A stretch of DNA of 64,000 nt from Chlamydomonas reinhardtii (taxonomy: Eukaryota; Chlorophyta; Chlorophyceae; Chlamydomonadales; Chlamydomonadaceae): contig NC_057017.1 in the NCBI RefSeq assembly GCF_000002595.2, positions 1,340,477 to 1,404,476 on the forward strand. Reading direction: 5' to 3'. Both the position numbers and the translations under genes were made by a program. The notes beneath the pieces were generated by a model. The model was given only the letters and a program-made list of their open reading frames with translations. It made no database searches and was not told the DNA's origin. Within the stretch, counting starts at the first letter, position 1. Each line of letters starts with the position of its first letter. Positions 22,801 through 35,700 of this stretch are shown piece by piece.

Positions 22801-25800
22801 ATGCGGCCAGACGGCCCCTTGGGGGGCTGTCGGCCTGAGGAGGAAGCCGTGGGAGAAATAGTGGCCGGCATGACTGGCGAAGATGACCGGTTGTCGCCAC
22901 ATGTGCCGCTGCGGATTTCCAAGAGCCGCCGCAATGCCACCGCGCTCTACGCGCCGTCGCTTGATGCGCCAGACCCTTCGGAAGCCGCCGCAGCAGCAGC
23001 AGCGGTGGCGGCAATGCCTTCCGCCACACCGACAGGCCCTTTTGACCCGGCGTCTGCCGCGCTCAAGCCCCGGCGGAACGCTTACGCCATGTACAGCACG
23101 GACGGTGCGCAAATGAGCGGTGGCAGCAGCGGCGGCAGCGGCGAGACTGCGGCGGTGGCGGTGACAGTGCTTGCTGGCGGCAGCGGGGCGCAGGGTGGTG
23201 AAGACAGCCGGAAAGGATCCAGGTCGGCGCCGCTTCTGCAGATGGCGGCCGCTGTGCTGGGCGGAGGCACTGTCGCAGATGGTGTAGAAGGTGCAAGCGG
23301 CGCAGCAGGCAATGGCGGGTATGCAGCTGCCGCCGGCGGTGCTGGTGCGCACCTGAGGTCTCAGCAGGGCACTGCTGCAAGCACCATGCAGCCGCGGCTG
23401 CTGCCAGCTCGGATGCACTCGCACGATGCCGCAGCGCGCCTGGTGGCGGGCCTGCAGCCTCCAGGCACAGCGGCTGCAGAGAGTGCGGCTGCCGGGCAGC
23501 ACCAGACGGCAGCAGGGGCAGGGGCGGGAGCAGGAGCGGTGCCTGGAGCCGGGGCTGCGGCTGTTGGTGCCTTGGCCGGTGGCAGCGGCATTGGTCGCGG
23601 AGAGGCCAGCGCAGGAGCATCTTCTGGGGCCCATGCCGAGGCGGCTGCGCCGTGGGGCCGGCGGGCGGGCTCCGCGCCCTCCTGGCATGACGAGGACGAC
23701 GCGACGGCGGCAGCCGCGCTTAACGACGACCAGGAGGCGCTGACTAGGGCGGCGACGTCGGGCATGGACTATGCTGCAGATGACCTCGCCGCCTCGGCAC
23801 CACTGCTGATGGAGGGCGGCGTGCCGCTCACGCTCCCGCCGCCCGTGAGCGTGCAGGTTTCCAGCCGCAGTCGAAAGACGGTGGACAACAGCGGCAAGGG
23901 CAAACTGACCCTGGGCGTGGTGGGCGTGTTCCACCCGCAGCTGTACATGAAGGGCGGTGACTGCATCGAGGTCAACGGCAAGATGATCAGCAGGGGCAGG
24001 TGCGAGCGCGCGGGCGTTGATTGCATATATAAATGAGTGCATGGCTGGTTAACGCCAGCAGCAACGCAATATGGTGTACTCGTCGCTTGGCATGTTTTGG
24101 CGCGGGTGTAACTGTTCAACTGCCGTCGCCAATTGCATGATCGCATGCAGGTTTGAGAAGCTGGCTGGCACCGCCACCGCCAAGTGGCATGTGAGCATCA
24201 AGGTGCTCCCCTCAGGCACCACCATCGGCAAGTGGCTGCAGCAGCACGGACTGCCGGTGCTGCAGGTAGGTGCAGGCCGTAGCGAGCTCCTGAAGTACTG
24301 CCCACACATTCACATTCCATGCATAGTAGCGATAGGCACGGTGTCTTCTGCAGCTCAGACGACGTCCCGCAGCGTTGTTTGCTTAGATAGAGCGGGGCGT
24401 GCTTCAATGACCTCTTGGCTCCCCCAGTGCCGCAGCCTTTGGTTGTGCAGACGAACGCTCCCTTCGCACGCAATGCATGCAGGGCCGGCCGCGCAAGCGC
24501 CGCGCCGCGTCGCCGCTTCATGACGAGGACACGGACGAGCCTGATGAGGACATGCCCGATGACGACGCCTCCGGCGATGACGAAGACAACAACAACGGCA
24601 GCAATCGCTCATCACGGCGGGCTTCGCGCCGGGACCACGGCCTCGCTGTCGCCGCCACTGGGGCTGTTGGCGGCGGCGCCGCGGCTGTAGCCGCCGGCGG
24701 GCTCAGCCGCCTCCCTAACGCCGGCAGCATCCAGCCTCTGCTGCCGGTGGCGGGCGGCATTGGGCAAGGCGGCACGATGGCGCTCTTGCCTGCGGGCGCG
24801 GCGACAAGCCCGCGCGCGAAGATGCAGCAGACGCAGCTGCAAGGTGGTGGCGGCGGCAGCAACACGTCGCTCCCCAGGCTCTCTGCGCCAGGCGTCAGCG
24901 GTGGCGGGAGTGGCACGTTTGCCCGACGCAGCGGCGACCCGCGCCTCGGCACCACCAGCGCGGCGGTTGGCACTGTGAGCAGTAGCCATGGATTTCTGGA
25001 GCTGCGGCAGGGGCAGGGGCAGGCGCCGCAGCAGGCAGACGGACTCTTGTCGTCTGCGCTCGCTGCGGGGGGTGGTCAGTTTGGCGGCCACGGCGCGGAC
25101 GATGGCGGCGATGACGACGTACTGATGTCACTGCTAGACACTGCGGGCATGATGGGAGACGACGTGCTGCCTCCTCCACAGAGCGGTGATTTGCTGGTCT
25201 CGGCTGCAAGCCAGCTTGCCTTGGGAACCGGATTTGTGGGCGGCGCAGCAGCAGGCTATCAACCGCACCAGCAGCTGCAGCTGCACTCGGTTCCACAGCA
25301 GGACGCGCCGACGCAGCTGCGAGTGCTTGCAGGCCTCCGCGCTGGTAGCGCGCTTCCTGCGCACCAACAACAGCAGCAACCGCCATTCCCCCGGCAGCCC
25401 TTCCACAGCAGTGGCCCCATGCTGCACCCGCTGCTGCGCGCAGAGACAGGGGCTGCTGGCGGTCATGGCGCTGGCATCGGCAACAGCGGGTTGAGGTCCT
25501 ATGACGCCCAGGCTGCTAGGCTTGACGCGTCGTCGTCTGATTTTGCGGCAGGACTCTCCGGAACAGGCTTCACTTTGGGCAGCAACCAGGGCAGCGGGGC
25601 ACAGCAGCCGTGGGCGTTTCCTGCGCCCGGCCATCCCATGAGTGCGGACAACGCCAGGGCCCTCCTGCTGCATCAGCAACAACTGCAGCAGCCACGGCAG
25701 CAGCAACAACAGCAGCAGCAGCAACAACAGCAGCAGCAGCTGCCAGCGCTGAGCGGCCTCACTCTGCAACACCAACAAAACCTGGGGCTGCAAGGCCGGT

Positions 25801-27717
25801 CCAGTGGCGGCTTCGCGCCGCTGCAGCACACGCGCAGCAGCCCTGCAGTTTCGCTTGTCGCCGGCGTAGGCTCGCCCGCTGTGCCGCAGCAACAGCAGCA
25901 GCAACAGCAGCAGCATAGGTACCTGCAGCCGGCGGGGGCCACGGGCGGCGGCGCCGCAGGCGGCGGCGGTGGTGCGTATGACACCGCAGTGGCCGTAGCT
26001 ACCACCAGCCTACCTGCTTCCGGGTCCACGCGATCGTGGGGACAGCTGGGAGCGGCAAGCTTTGAAACCATGATGGCTGGGGGTGGTCTGGGTGGCAGCA
26101 GCAGCAACAACAATGGCGGCGGCGCGGGGCTCAGCGGCGGCACTGCCGCGCAAGGATACGTCGGCGGCGGCGCCAGTGCCGGTGGGGCGGCGGCCGCCTC
26201 TGGCGCTGCTGCCGGTGCAAGCATCTTTGGCGGCTCTGCCGTCGGCTGGGGCCGCGCCGGCGGCGCAGCGGGCGCAGGCGGTACTGCGGCAGGCATCAGT
26301 GGCATGTTTGGCTTTGCAGACGGCGGCAGCGCCGCCACCAGCGGCGCCGGAACCGCGGGGCGTGCGCTGGCGTGCGGTAGCACATACACATTTGCAACCG
26401 GCGGCCTGACCAGCACCACCACAATTGGGGGCTACTCGGATGATGCCTTCAACCGGCGCAGCAGCATCCTTAGTAATACGCTGCTGGAGTTCCCTAGCCC
26501 GCCGCCGCCGCTGGGCATGCATGATGTGGAGATGCTGACTGCGGTGGCCCAGCGGTTCACGGTTGCAGCAGGGAGCGGCGGCAGCATGTCGTCTGAAATG
26601 AACGCGGCAGCTGCTGGCGGTGGTGCGAGTGGTGCCGGCGCGACCACGTGGCAGCAGCAGCAGCAACAGCAGCAACAGCAGCAGCAGTTGGCGTCGGCGG
26701 CCCACGCCAGCGGCCTGCTGGGTGTTGTCGGTGCAGGCAGTAATGGTGGCGGCGGCCGGGCGTATCAAGGCGGCGCGGGGGTGCAGACGGCGCGGTCGCA
26801 CCAGCTGTTGCACGCATCTGCGTCAGGCGGCTACTCAGGTAGGCGGGCGGGCTGGGTGGTGCGTGTTGGCTGGGGTTTGGCACGGCGAGACCACAGCCGG
26901 GGTCCAGCTACGGAGCGTACGGCGGGCGGGGTTGGTACAGCATTCGCGTCATCGCGTGGCAGGGGTAAAGTCTGGTCCCTGCCTAATGTGACTGCTCAGC
27001 ACGATGGGACACATTGACATTCGGGCTGGCGCCAAGCTGCTCTTCTCTCCTCTTACACACCGACCTTATGTCTGCTGTTGCCGCTGCATGCATGCATGCT
27101 CTGCAGGCGGTGTGTCGGGGTTTGGCGGCGGTGGCACGGCGAGCGGGCCGCTGCCGCCGTCCCTACTGATGGGTGGCGCTGCACCTCAGTACGGCGACGT
27201 CCAGCAGCAGCTGTTTCACAACGACCTTCCACGTCCTGCAAAGGGCCGGCGTCTGGGTGATTTCTTTGATGCTGCTGATTCCGGCCTGGGTCTGGGGCTG
27301 GGGCCTGGTGCAGCTGGCGCCGCCGCCGCGGCTCCTGCGTTCGGCGGCAGCGGCGGCTTGACTCTTGCCGGTTCGAGCACCCTCAGCCAGGTACAGCTTC
27401 AGCAGCTGCAGATGCAAATGCAGTTTCAGCAGCTGCAACCGGCCCAGCAGGTGACGACGAAGCGGGAGTCCAGCTCTGCGGCGGTGACAGTGGGCAGCGG
27501 CGGCAATGAGGGCAGCGGCGGTGGCTATGGCAAGCAGCAGTCATTCGCCGCGATGCGTTCGCTTGAGGAGCGGGCGGCTGCGCTGATGCGGCCTCGGGCG
27601 CCGCAGGCAGCAGGCATGCCGACCGCCGCTGCGGGCTTAACGGATGCCTCGTACCAGTGGGAGCAGGGGATGGGGCAGCCACGGCAGCACTACGGCGGGC
27701 AGCAAGAGCCAGAGTAG
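22801..27717 (+). CDS. VARL (RegA-like, SAND-domain) putative transcription regulator A, 1,426 aa
   Basis: Four exons: 22801-23999, 24151-24265, 24483-26838, 27107-27717; exactly 1,427 codons with the stop. The first in-frame ATG is used. Two copies of an RRNAxAxY motif lie at residues 43-50 and 91-98. The VARL/SAND domain spans about 340-438: GVPLTLPPPVSVQV, LTLGVVGVF, GGDCIEVNGKMISRGRFEKL and KWHVSIKVLPSGTTIGKWL. A basic nuclear-localisation-like GRPRKRR follows at once, then an acidic Asp/Glu patch. About 900 residues of Gly/Ala/Ser/Gln low complexity follow, with several poly-Gln runs from CAG/CAA tracts. The family includes Volvox regA, which represses reproductive functions in somatic cells, and Chlamydomonas RLS genes, at least one of which responds to light or nutrient deprivation. 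DNA binding in the nucleus is inferred. Family assignment rests on recalled motifs; the particular orthologue is not identified. Confidence 0.82.
25675..25745. repeat. CAG/CAA run (poly-Gln in VARL A)
   Basis: CAG/CAA triplets encode a long, nearly continuous glutamine run. Shorter runs recur near 25888-25915 and 26651-26688 in the same exon. Confidence 0.85.
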
Positions 27718-30700
27718 ACGCTGTTTAGGTCAGCGGTACTCGTTGATTGAGAGTACTTTGCCCTCTGTGGTTGAAGTTAGCTGCGCGCAAAGCTGTGTTT
27801 TGTAGCTGTCTGTGGCGTTCAGTACGCTTCATCAGCTGTTCGCATCATACCTGCCGTTTCGGCCATAATGTGCTTCCGGTAGCTTTCTCCGAGGCTACTT
27901 CTTACGTACGGACTATGCAACTGGTCGCCTTCAGCACGCACATTCCCCCGCACCTTTTGGTATCCTTGTGCTTCATCGTAGTCACACACAACAAACGAGG
28001 CCACCATTCAGTGCTGCCGCACCTAGCATACGCGCCGCAAAACGTACGGGTCTCGCGGATGCTGCACTGGGCAACACTGATTACCGGTCAACTACCGGTC
28101 GGCATTGCTTGTCGCCGCATCATTGCGTAGGTCATGGGACTGTTTCGTGTTGTGTGGGTTAAAACCTGTGTACGGCAGAATTTGATGAGGCACGACGCCT
28201 TATACATTTGGCCAGATGTGCCGCGTGCGTGGGGTACCTGAGCTGTGGGAGTGGGTAACAGCCTGGTATAATCCGAGGGCGTCTGGTAATTACCAGGTAG
28301 GCTTCCAGCACCCCTGCTCTCAGCGCATGTCAAGGGCCTTCCCTTGCGCGTAGTACTACGTGTCTTGACTGAGGTTCGGCATTCGTAAGGCACATTGCAA
28401 ACTGGATGCAAGAAGGCTGCCGTGCATAGCCAAACAGCGGAACACTGGAAAGCTGGCTTAACCCAAGCCCTATTCGCGTTGACGGTATGAGGCCAAAGGT
28501 TTGCCACAATAGCCGCATGCAGTTGCTTGCGGGACGTAGCTGGGGCCGATCGCTACAAGCACCGCGCACCTCGGTGGCCTAACTACTCTCGAGAACTGCA
28601 TAATCCCACTTTGATATTATTAGGAATCTTGGTCGCAAGTGACCCTCGAGTGTAGACGTGGCGCCGGCTTCTGACTAGGCTGCGGGCATCAATTTGCTTA
28701 TAGAACTTGGGAAGCTTTTGGTGTCTGGTGGCTTTGGCACGGCGCAGCGAGGCAGCATGCGATGGAGGCCCCATACTTCAGGATCAGGTCTGGTGATGCG
28801 GTATGGGGGTAGCTCGGAGTAGCGGGCAAAGATGTCAGGCAGCGGCGATGCTTGATTATGGTAGGTGCTTGGCGGCAAGCTACAGAATGTGACGGCGGGC
28901 CTGTTCGGCATAGTATATCCGGCACTCGATCGGCACGCACAAGTGCCCCTGGCTAGTGCATGACCGGTGCGCGCCGGCGCGTGCACCAGCACTTGGCTCA
29001 GGTCTAGCTTTGGAGGCGTTCAATTAATTTATAGGAAGCCGGCTGGCTGGCTCTCGCGGGGCGTAACACAATGAGGCACGCGAAAGGTCTTGGTTGGGGT
29101 TTACCTACCACACATTGCCGTGAAGGTTGCTCGGCAGCGTACGGGCACTCAGCTCGGTAGCGTACGGGCGCGGGCTAGGTGCCCGATGCTGGGTATACGT
29201 ATGTACCGTATACGGATGGGGGGTCCTCTTAACCCAGGCCGCTTTTGTTTGTTTAGCCCACACGACCAAGACTGCTGCCCGCCAACACATGCGTCTGAAA
29301 CAAGTACACCTGGGCCGCAAGCAACACGCGCATTGCTGATGAATGCCGTTATGATATCGGTTGCAGTTTAGATTGATATGCTCATCATGGTTGGTAAGCA
29401 GTGGGCGGGTACGGCTTTGGCTTGCAGAATGTATGTGTGCATGGGCTAATTGAATGTTGGTTTGTACGCAAGGTATTGCTGGCAGCCGCGCCAGCCCCTG
29501 CTGGTTTGGCGGCAGCAGGCGTACGAGGTCGGCAACACGTAATGCACCACCAGCGCCAATGCAGGCAGCAGCTAGCGTTGGGCAGGCGCAACAATGCAAG
29601 GTGTGTGTATAAGTCCATGCGTGCATGCGCTTGGTGTGTGCCTCGGGTTGCTTGCGGGGTGTGCGCGTGTTGTGTTTGCTACTTGTGTTGCTTGGTAGGA
29701 GGTACGCGAGGCCGGGTGCCGGTGCTTCCTTCGGTGTGTCATTTTACTCGGTATGGTATGGCACATCAAGGCGCCCGCGCCCGCGCCCACGCCGCGTAAT
29801 GCTTAGGATGCGGAGGCCCACGACCAAAGCGGGCTGGACTACGTTGGATGATGGATGGAGCGCCGGGGTGCGCAAACAAGAAGTAAGGGTGGCAAGGAGG
29901 AACCACTAATGTGTATGTTGTAACGGGGCCGTTGAGGCGTCCATAATAAGCATAATACGTACGGGAGAGTTGTGTGGAGCTTCAATTGTGGTTTGGTGCA
30001 GCTGCGAGCAGGGAAGCAATACCATGCAGCGGGCACGAAGTGGGCGTCGCACCTGAAGAAATGAATAATGCGGGCGGCGGGGCGGGGCGCACGTGCGTTG
30101 ACTGACCCCCTGCGCCACATGCGCCGCGGTGGCTGCGGCGTGCCGGCTGTGTCTACGCATCCGCTGGGTGGCACTGGAACCAGGAGTGTGGGCTTGGGGG
30201 CGGTCCGGTGGTGTCACTGTTGCTGGCGGTGCTGGCCCTAGGCAGCGTAGTGACGCACGTCCGGCCGCAGCAGGTAGCGCGTGGCAGCAAGTAGAGAGGC
30301 AAGCAGGCGGCGGAATCGCAGGGCTTGCTTTGTTTGAGCGATAATGCGCTGCGTTTCAGGCACGTGTAACCTTGGCCTTTCGGACGAGAAGAGGGGACAG
30401 CCCGAGAGAGAGCAAGACGAAAGCATGACCGATGACCGGAAGGCGAGAAACCAAGCGAGCACTGTTCAGATACATAGCTAGCAAACATGTCATTCTCCGG
30501 CTCCGCTCTGTTCGCAACCATGCACGATCGTATCACCACAAGCGAGCGAGCCGCTCAACCTACACACAGTATCTACGGATTAGGTCATGCCAGCAAGACA
30601 GCCAAGACACAGTACAGTCGCAGCGCCGAGCAGGCGCGCGGTACCAATACGCAGGCTGCAGTGTGCGGGTGCGGGTGCACCGGGGCTCTGGCGCCTGGAC

Positions 30701-30862
30701 CCCCTGCTGAAGCATGCATGTATCCTCAAATTTGTCGCGCTACTTACAACAAACACCGCACACTAACCACCCTATAGTAATGACCTACGCACGCACGTTA
30801 GCAGGAGCACAGGTCAGCCACTCAACCTTTTGGTTCAAGGGTTGTTATTCCAATGCCCACGC

Positions 30863-30952
30863 TTACGTGTGTATGTGCAACTTTCGCCCGACCAGCCATT
30901 ATTCGTCAGGCTAACGTGTATGCAACGTTCGCCTGACCAGCCATTATTCACA
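30863..30952. repeat. Imperfect two-unit tandem repeat, about 45 bp
   Basis: Two adjacent units share GACCAGCCATTATTC preceded by GCAAC(T/G)TTCGCC, at 30863-30910 and 30911-30952. Confidence 0.7.
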
Positions 30953-31209
30953 GTTAGGTAGCCTGATCAGTGCGTGTCGAACACAATCACATACAGACGC
31001 GTCCGCCTTGCGCATTGGCACGGACGCGCCCACCCTGCTCATCGACTGCTGATTAATCTGAGAAGAATGAAAGTAGCAGTATGTACGAGCACTGGAGGAG
31101 CGAAAGTAAGCATGTTGCTACGACCATACCATGCTTGGTGAGGAAATAAACACTCGCATGCCCAAAGACTAAGGTTGCTTGACGACGCGTGGCAATACGG
31201 GTTGAGTAG

Positions 31210-31335
31210 TGTGTGTGTTTGTGTATATGTGTGTGTATTCGTGTGTGGGTGTGTGTGTGGGTGTTTAAAAACGAAACGAAAGCCCGCCCAGACGGCAACA
31301 GTGTGCGTGCGTGTGTGTGTATGTGTGTGTGTCAT
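31210..31335. repeat. GT-rich microsatellite
   Basis: Interrupted GTGTGT tracts in two blocks, separated by about 40 bases of unique sequence and lying downstream of the VARL B gene. Confidence 0.8.
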
Positions 31336-31541
31336 GAGTGTCATGAGTGTCACGTGTGTCTGTCGCATCGGCGGTGGGTAAGTATTCCAAACCTCGTGCA
31401 GGATACGACGTTGCTCAATAGCATACACTCTTCGTCTCAACCATCCACCTGAATGACATATGCCCTGGTGGCATGTCTCCCACGAACGAGCGCACGAGCA
31501 CGAACTGTACGAACAAACACAGTTCTCCCACACGCACCTAC

Positions 31542-31546
31542 TTACA
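31542..31546 (-). terminator. TGTAA polyadenylation signal of VARL B
   Basis: TTACA on the plus strand, about 300 bases beyond the VARL B stop codon on its own strand. Confidence 0.5.
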
Positions 31547-31840
31547 CACCCACTGACTTGCCCACTGACCCACTCATTGAACCTCCCCTGCGTGAAACTC
31601 ATTAGTTAGTCATAGTAGGCGTTCCTTACGTACTGTACAGAACGCCAACGCGGCTCATACAGCACGGAGTCATCTATTTTTGGGCGGAAATCCTTTGCAA
31701 GGCAGTAGAACCCCTGCCTGTTAGTTCCGCACGCATAACTGACCAAGCCGTCTGCTGTACGGCCAAGTGTTCGGCTGCTGCTGAGAGTGGCAGTGGACCT
31801 ACGCCGCTGGTCCCTGTTGTGCCGGGAAGGGATTGTACGG

Positions 31841-32706
31841 TTACTGTTGCTGCTGGGCTGACGAAGCTAGCACCGGCGCGGAACCCGATTGTGGGTAGGC
31901 AGGGCCGCTGACGGCTGGCCTGCCGCAGTCAAAGCTGCACCGCTGCTGCGCCTGCTGCTGCCCCTGGTGATGTGGCTGTGGCCTCCAGCCCTCCGATGCC
32001 GGCTGCTGCTGGGGGTAGCACGGCTGCTGCAGCCCCGCACCCCGCTGCTGCTCCTGCTGCTGCTGCTGTTGGCGCTGGTAGGCCGAAAAGTGCGAGCCCG
32101 ATTGCACCTGTTGCTGGTGGGGTTGGTGCGAGTGGCCGTTTTGATACTGGTGCCAGGAAAACGAGTGCTGATGCGCGTGATGCTGCTGGTGCTGCTGCGG
32201 TGGGCAGTCAGGTGCCGCCACTGCCGCATGCCGCTGCAGCGTTGGCGGCTGCGGCGACTGATGAGAAATTTGGGGCGGTGGCAGTTGGGTATGCGGTTGC
32301 AGCTGCCGGGGCTGGTACGGCATGTCCCACGGGTCGCTGGGTGTGCCGGGCACTCCCAACCGCTGCGGTGCGCGTTGCTGCTGGCCACCTGTCCACCAAC
32401 TGCTCGTGCCACCTGCAGCAGGCATGCTGACTGTGGACCCGTCGCCTGCAGCCGCGCCAACAATGTGCCCGAACCGCTGGGACAGCAGCACTGCTTGCTC
32501 CTGCTGCTGGCAGCCGCCAAAGGTAGAGAACACAGGAAGCCCACTACTCGGGCCGGATGGCGGCTGCCCTGCTGCTGTTGCCGTCGTGCTTACCGGCTTT
32601 GCGGAAGGCTCCCAGTTCATCTGTTGCCCCATGCCGTTCACTGCTGATGACACACGCACGCTGGTGTGGCCCGTCCCTATTGCAGCAGCCTCAGCCCTAA
32701 CGGGCC

Positions 32707-32750
<44 letters not shown>

Positions 32751-35700
32751 GGCGGCTGTTGCTGCATCCCCGATGACGGCGCAAGCTGCTGCCATAACAG
32801 CGGCGGTTGTGATGCGGCCTGAGGGGCAGCGGGGCTGTGCTCGTATGCACCGCCGGCCCCATCGCCGACAGGTGCCTGCTGGCGAGCCTGACGGCGTACG
32901 AACAAGCTCTCTCCAGGCGCGGAAACGGCGGGCGTTCCGTTGCCTGTGGGCACTGCTGCCACAGGACTACCCTGCTGCTGTTGCTGATGCTGATGCTGCT
33001 GTGTGGGCTGCCAGCGATGATGCTGTTCACCGTATAAGGCATGTATGCCGGCACTGCCGGGGGCGCTGCTCCCGACGCCGGGGACAGCGCCAGTATGCAC
33101 AGCAGCAGCAGCAGGAGCGGCAGGTCCCATCCCCGCCGCAAAACCACCATTGCTGCTGCCACGGGCCACGGGGTTGTTGTTGCTGTAGCATCTGTCGTGG
33201 CCCGCCTGCTGCATGGCGATGGAGCCGAAGCCGCCGCCGCTGGTGCCGGCGCCGGCAGCTATGGGGGCCGCAACGACGCCGGGGGTGCTGCCGCCACCTG
33301 CTGGCGCGCCCACCGGCGGCGGCACACCCAAGTTGCTGCTAGTGCTGCCGCTGTAAGAGAGCTTGCTGAGGATGCCGCTGCCGCCACCAACGCACGTTGC
33401 GCCGCCTTGCATTGCAGCAGCGGCTTCGGAGCTGCTGCCCACGCCGACCGAACCCGCATATTGAAGCGTTGCTGGCCCGCCACCGCTGTCGCCGGATGAG
33501 CGCCACGGCCCGCCTGTGGCCACGGGCGGCGCGGCTGCACCTGACGTCATCGCAGGCACGCCGCCATCGCCAAGCATAAGAGAAGGTGGCAGTGGCCGCA
33601 GCGGATGTGTGGAAAGAAAGGAAGACGGGGCAAACCCATCGGTGTGAGGGTGGTGCTGGTTATGGTGGTACTCAGGGCGGCTGTAGTGCTGCTGCTGGTG
33701 GTGCAATGCACGCTGAGACTCGAGAAAGGGCGAATCGAAGCTCGACGTTGGCGCCGTGCGAAACCTCGCTGTCGGCAGCCCCTCATAGCTACGCTGCATG
33801 CCGCCGCTGCTGTTCATGGCGTTGTGGGCTCCTAGCTCGCGGTCGGGCCACGGGGCACGCTGCTGTGGGACGTGGGCGCCGTCGCCATGCATGGTGCACT
33901 GCTGGGGAGCCATGGGGCCCCAACTGCCGCCGGCGGCAGAGCCGTCATGTTGCGGCCGCTGGTGCTGGTGCTGATGCTGGTGCGGCCGCTCGCTTCCGGC
34001 AAGCGTGGCGTCGCACGCAGGCACGTCATCCTCCATGATGTCACCAACACCCAGCAATGTAAACAGCATTGGGTCGAAATCGGTGTCTAGCGCGGCACCA
34101 CCGGCAGCCTGCTGCTGGTGCTGCTGGTGCTGCTGGTGCTGCCCAGCAACGCGCCCCTCCGGTGGAGCACAGGCGAGGTGACCGGAGTGACCGGAGATAC
34201 TGTCACGATGTTGCAGTGGCAGCGTTGCAGCTGACGAGCCCCTGAGGTGGAGTGGCATGAGCGGTGTGCTGCTACTGCTGCCGCCGCCGCCGCCACCGTG
34301 CATGCTGCTTCCGCGGCCACCGTGCATCGCCGCCGCCGAGTACGGCGGCAGGTACGGCAGGCTGCTGCTGCTGTCCCCGCCGCCGCCAGCGACCGCCCCG
34401 CCACCATGCAAGCTCGACCGCCCAGGCTGTAGCAGCAGCGAGCCCTGAGATGACACCCGTTCCGGGTATGGCCGCGGAGGCTGTAGCTGCTGCTTGTGCG
34501 GTTGCTGTGGCTGTAGCGTCAGCCGCGAGTCCTCCAACGACCGCTCAAACTTAACGCCGCCACCGCTGGTTCCGAGCCTCCCGCGATCACCGCCTCCGCC
34601 TCCGCTAGCGCCCACACTACTGTCGCCACTGCCAAGCCCGGCGCCTAGGCCGCCGGCAAGCCTAAGGCTGTTGGTGTCGTTGCCGTGCTGGCGGCGGCTT
34701 AGGCCCGATGCCGGTGCGGCCCTGGCGGCGGCAGCCCCCTCGCCATGGCCGCCGCCGGGCGCACCCACCCGCCGGCCTAACCGGCCCGCCGCAGCTACGG
34801 CACCGTCGCTGCGGCGTGGCTGGCGACGCCGTGCACTCGCGGCTACAGCCGCCGCTGCTGAGGCAGCAGCCAACAGAGTGCTGGAGACTTCAGTCGTGTT
34901 CACCCCACCGCCAATGCCATGCAACGGCCTGCCGCCCGGTCGGCCGCCACGGCCGCCTGTTGTCGCCGGGTGCTCCGCAGCCTCCTCCGGCGGTGCGGCT
35001 TCGGCCTCATACCCCTCCCCGTCGTCCGCATTACCGGCGCCACCGTTGTCGCCTCCGGCAGCAGCCGCTGCTGACCCGTGAGGCTGCGCCTGCTGCCCCT
35101 TCTCCGTGCGCGTCTGCTTTAGCTTCTGCGGCCTCCGCGAGGACGAGTGCCGCTTGGAGACTCCCTTAGTGCTCCGCTTCGCTCGCGGCTGCCCCTGTTG
35201 TGGTCGGGCGTGGCATGCGTGCAAAGTTCATACCAAGGAAGTGGCACGCGTGTCGGCGGTGGCGACGAGTGCGGAAGTTGGATTTCATCCGCTCAGAACC
35301 CCTTGGAAGACAAAGGCATGCATGAAGCTTGACAGGCCTTCGCTCGGGTGCACAAGCACACGCACACCTCTACGCTCGCGCACTCTAATGCGTCGGGCAC
35401 AGCAACGCTGCGGCGCGAGCTGAGGGTCATTGCTGCATGTATATATGCATGCATAAATACGGCCTGCACCTACCTGCAGCACCGGCAGCCCCTGCTGCTG
35501 CAGCCACTTGCCAATGGTGGTGCCTGAGGGGAGCACCTTGATGCTCACGTGCCACTTGGCGGTGGCGGAGCCGGCCAGCTTCTCAAACCTGCATGCGATC
35601 ATGCAAGCGGTAATGTTGGCGAGCTCATGCGTGCGTGCATTCCCTTGGCCTGTTCGGGTTCTTCATTACGGCTGCTTAGACTCTACCCGTGCATGACACT

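Larger units (their letters stand above)
27718..31840. other. Gene-poor spacer between the two VARL genes
   Basis: About 4.1 kb of AT-richer sequence with no domain-bearing frame or convincing exon series. It must hold both 3' UTRs. A GC-rich island at 29470-29590 looks faintly exon-like on the minus strand (RVADLVRLLPPNQQGLARL) but has no continuation. The first plus-strand TGTAA is at 29919, about 2.2 kb after the VARL A stop, so that 3' UTR is either long or uses another signal. Confidence 0.5.

Noticed and set aside
22684-24042. A 452-codon frame antisense to VARL A exon 1
   Set aside because: Arg/His/Cys-rich shadow of GC-rich coding DNA, with no domain content.
29105-29626. A 173-codon minus-strand frame in the VARL spacer
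   Set aside because: His/Thr/Cys-rich composition typical of a chance frame; only a short internal part looks exon-like.
30863-30952. Short repeat pair as a CRISPR-like array
   Set aside because: Only two imperfect units with no regular spacer, in a eukaryotic nuclear context.
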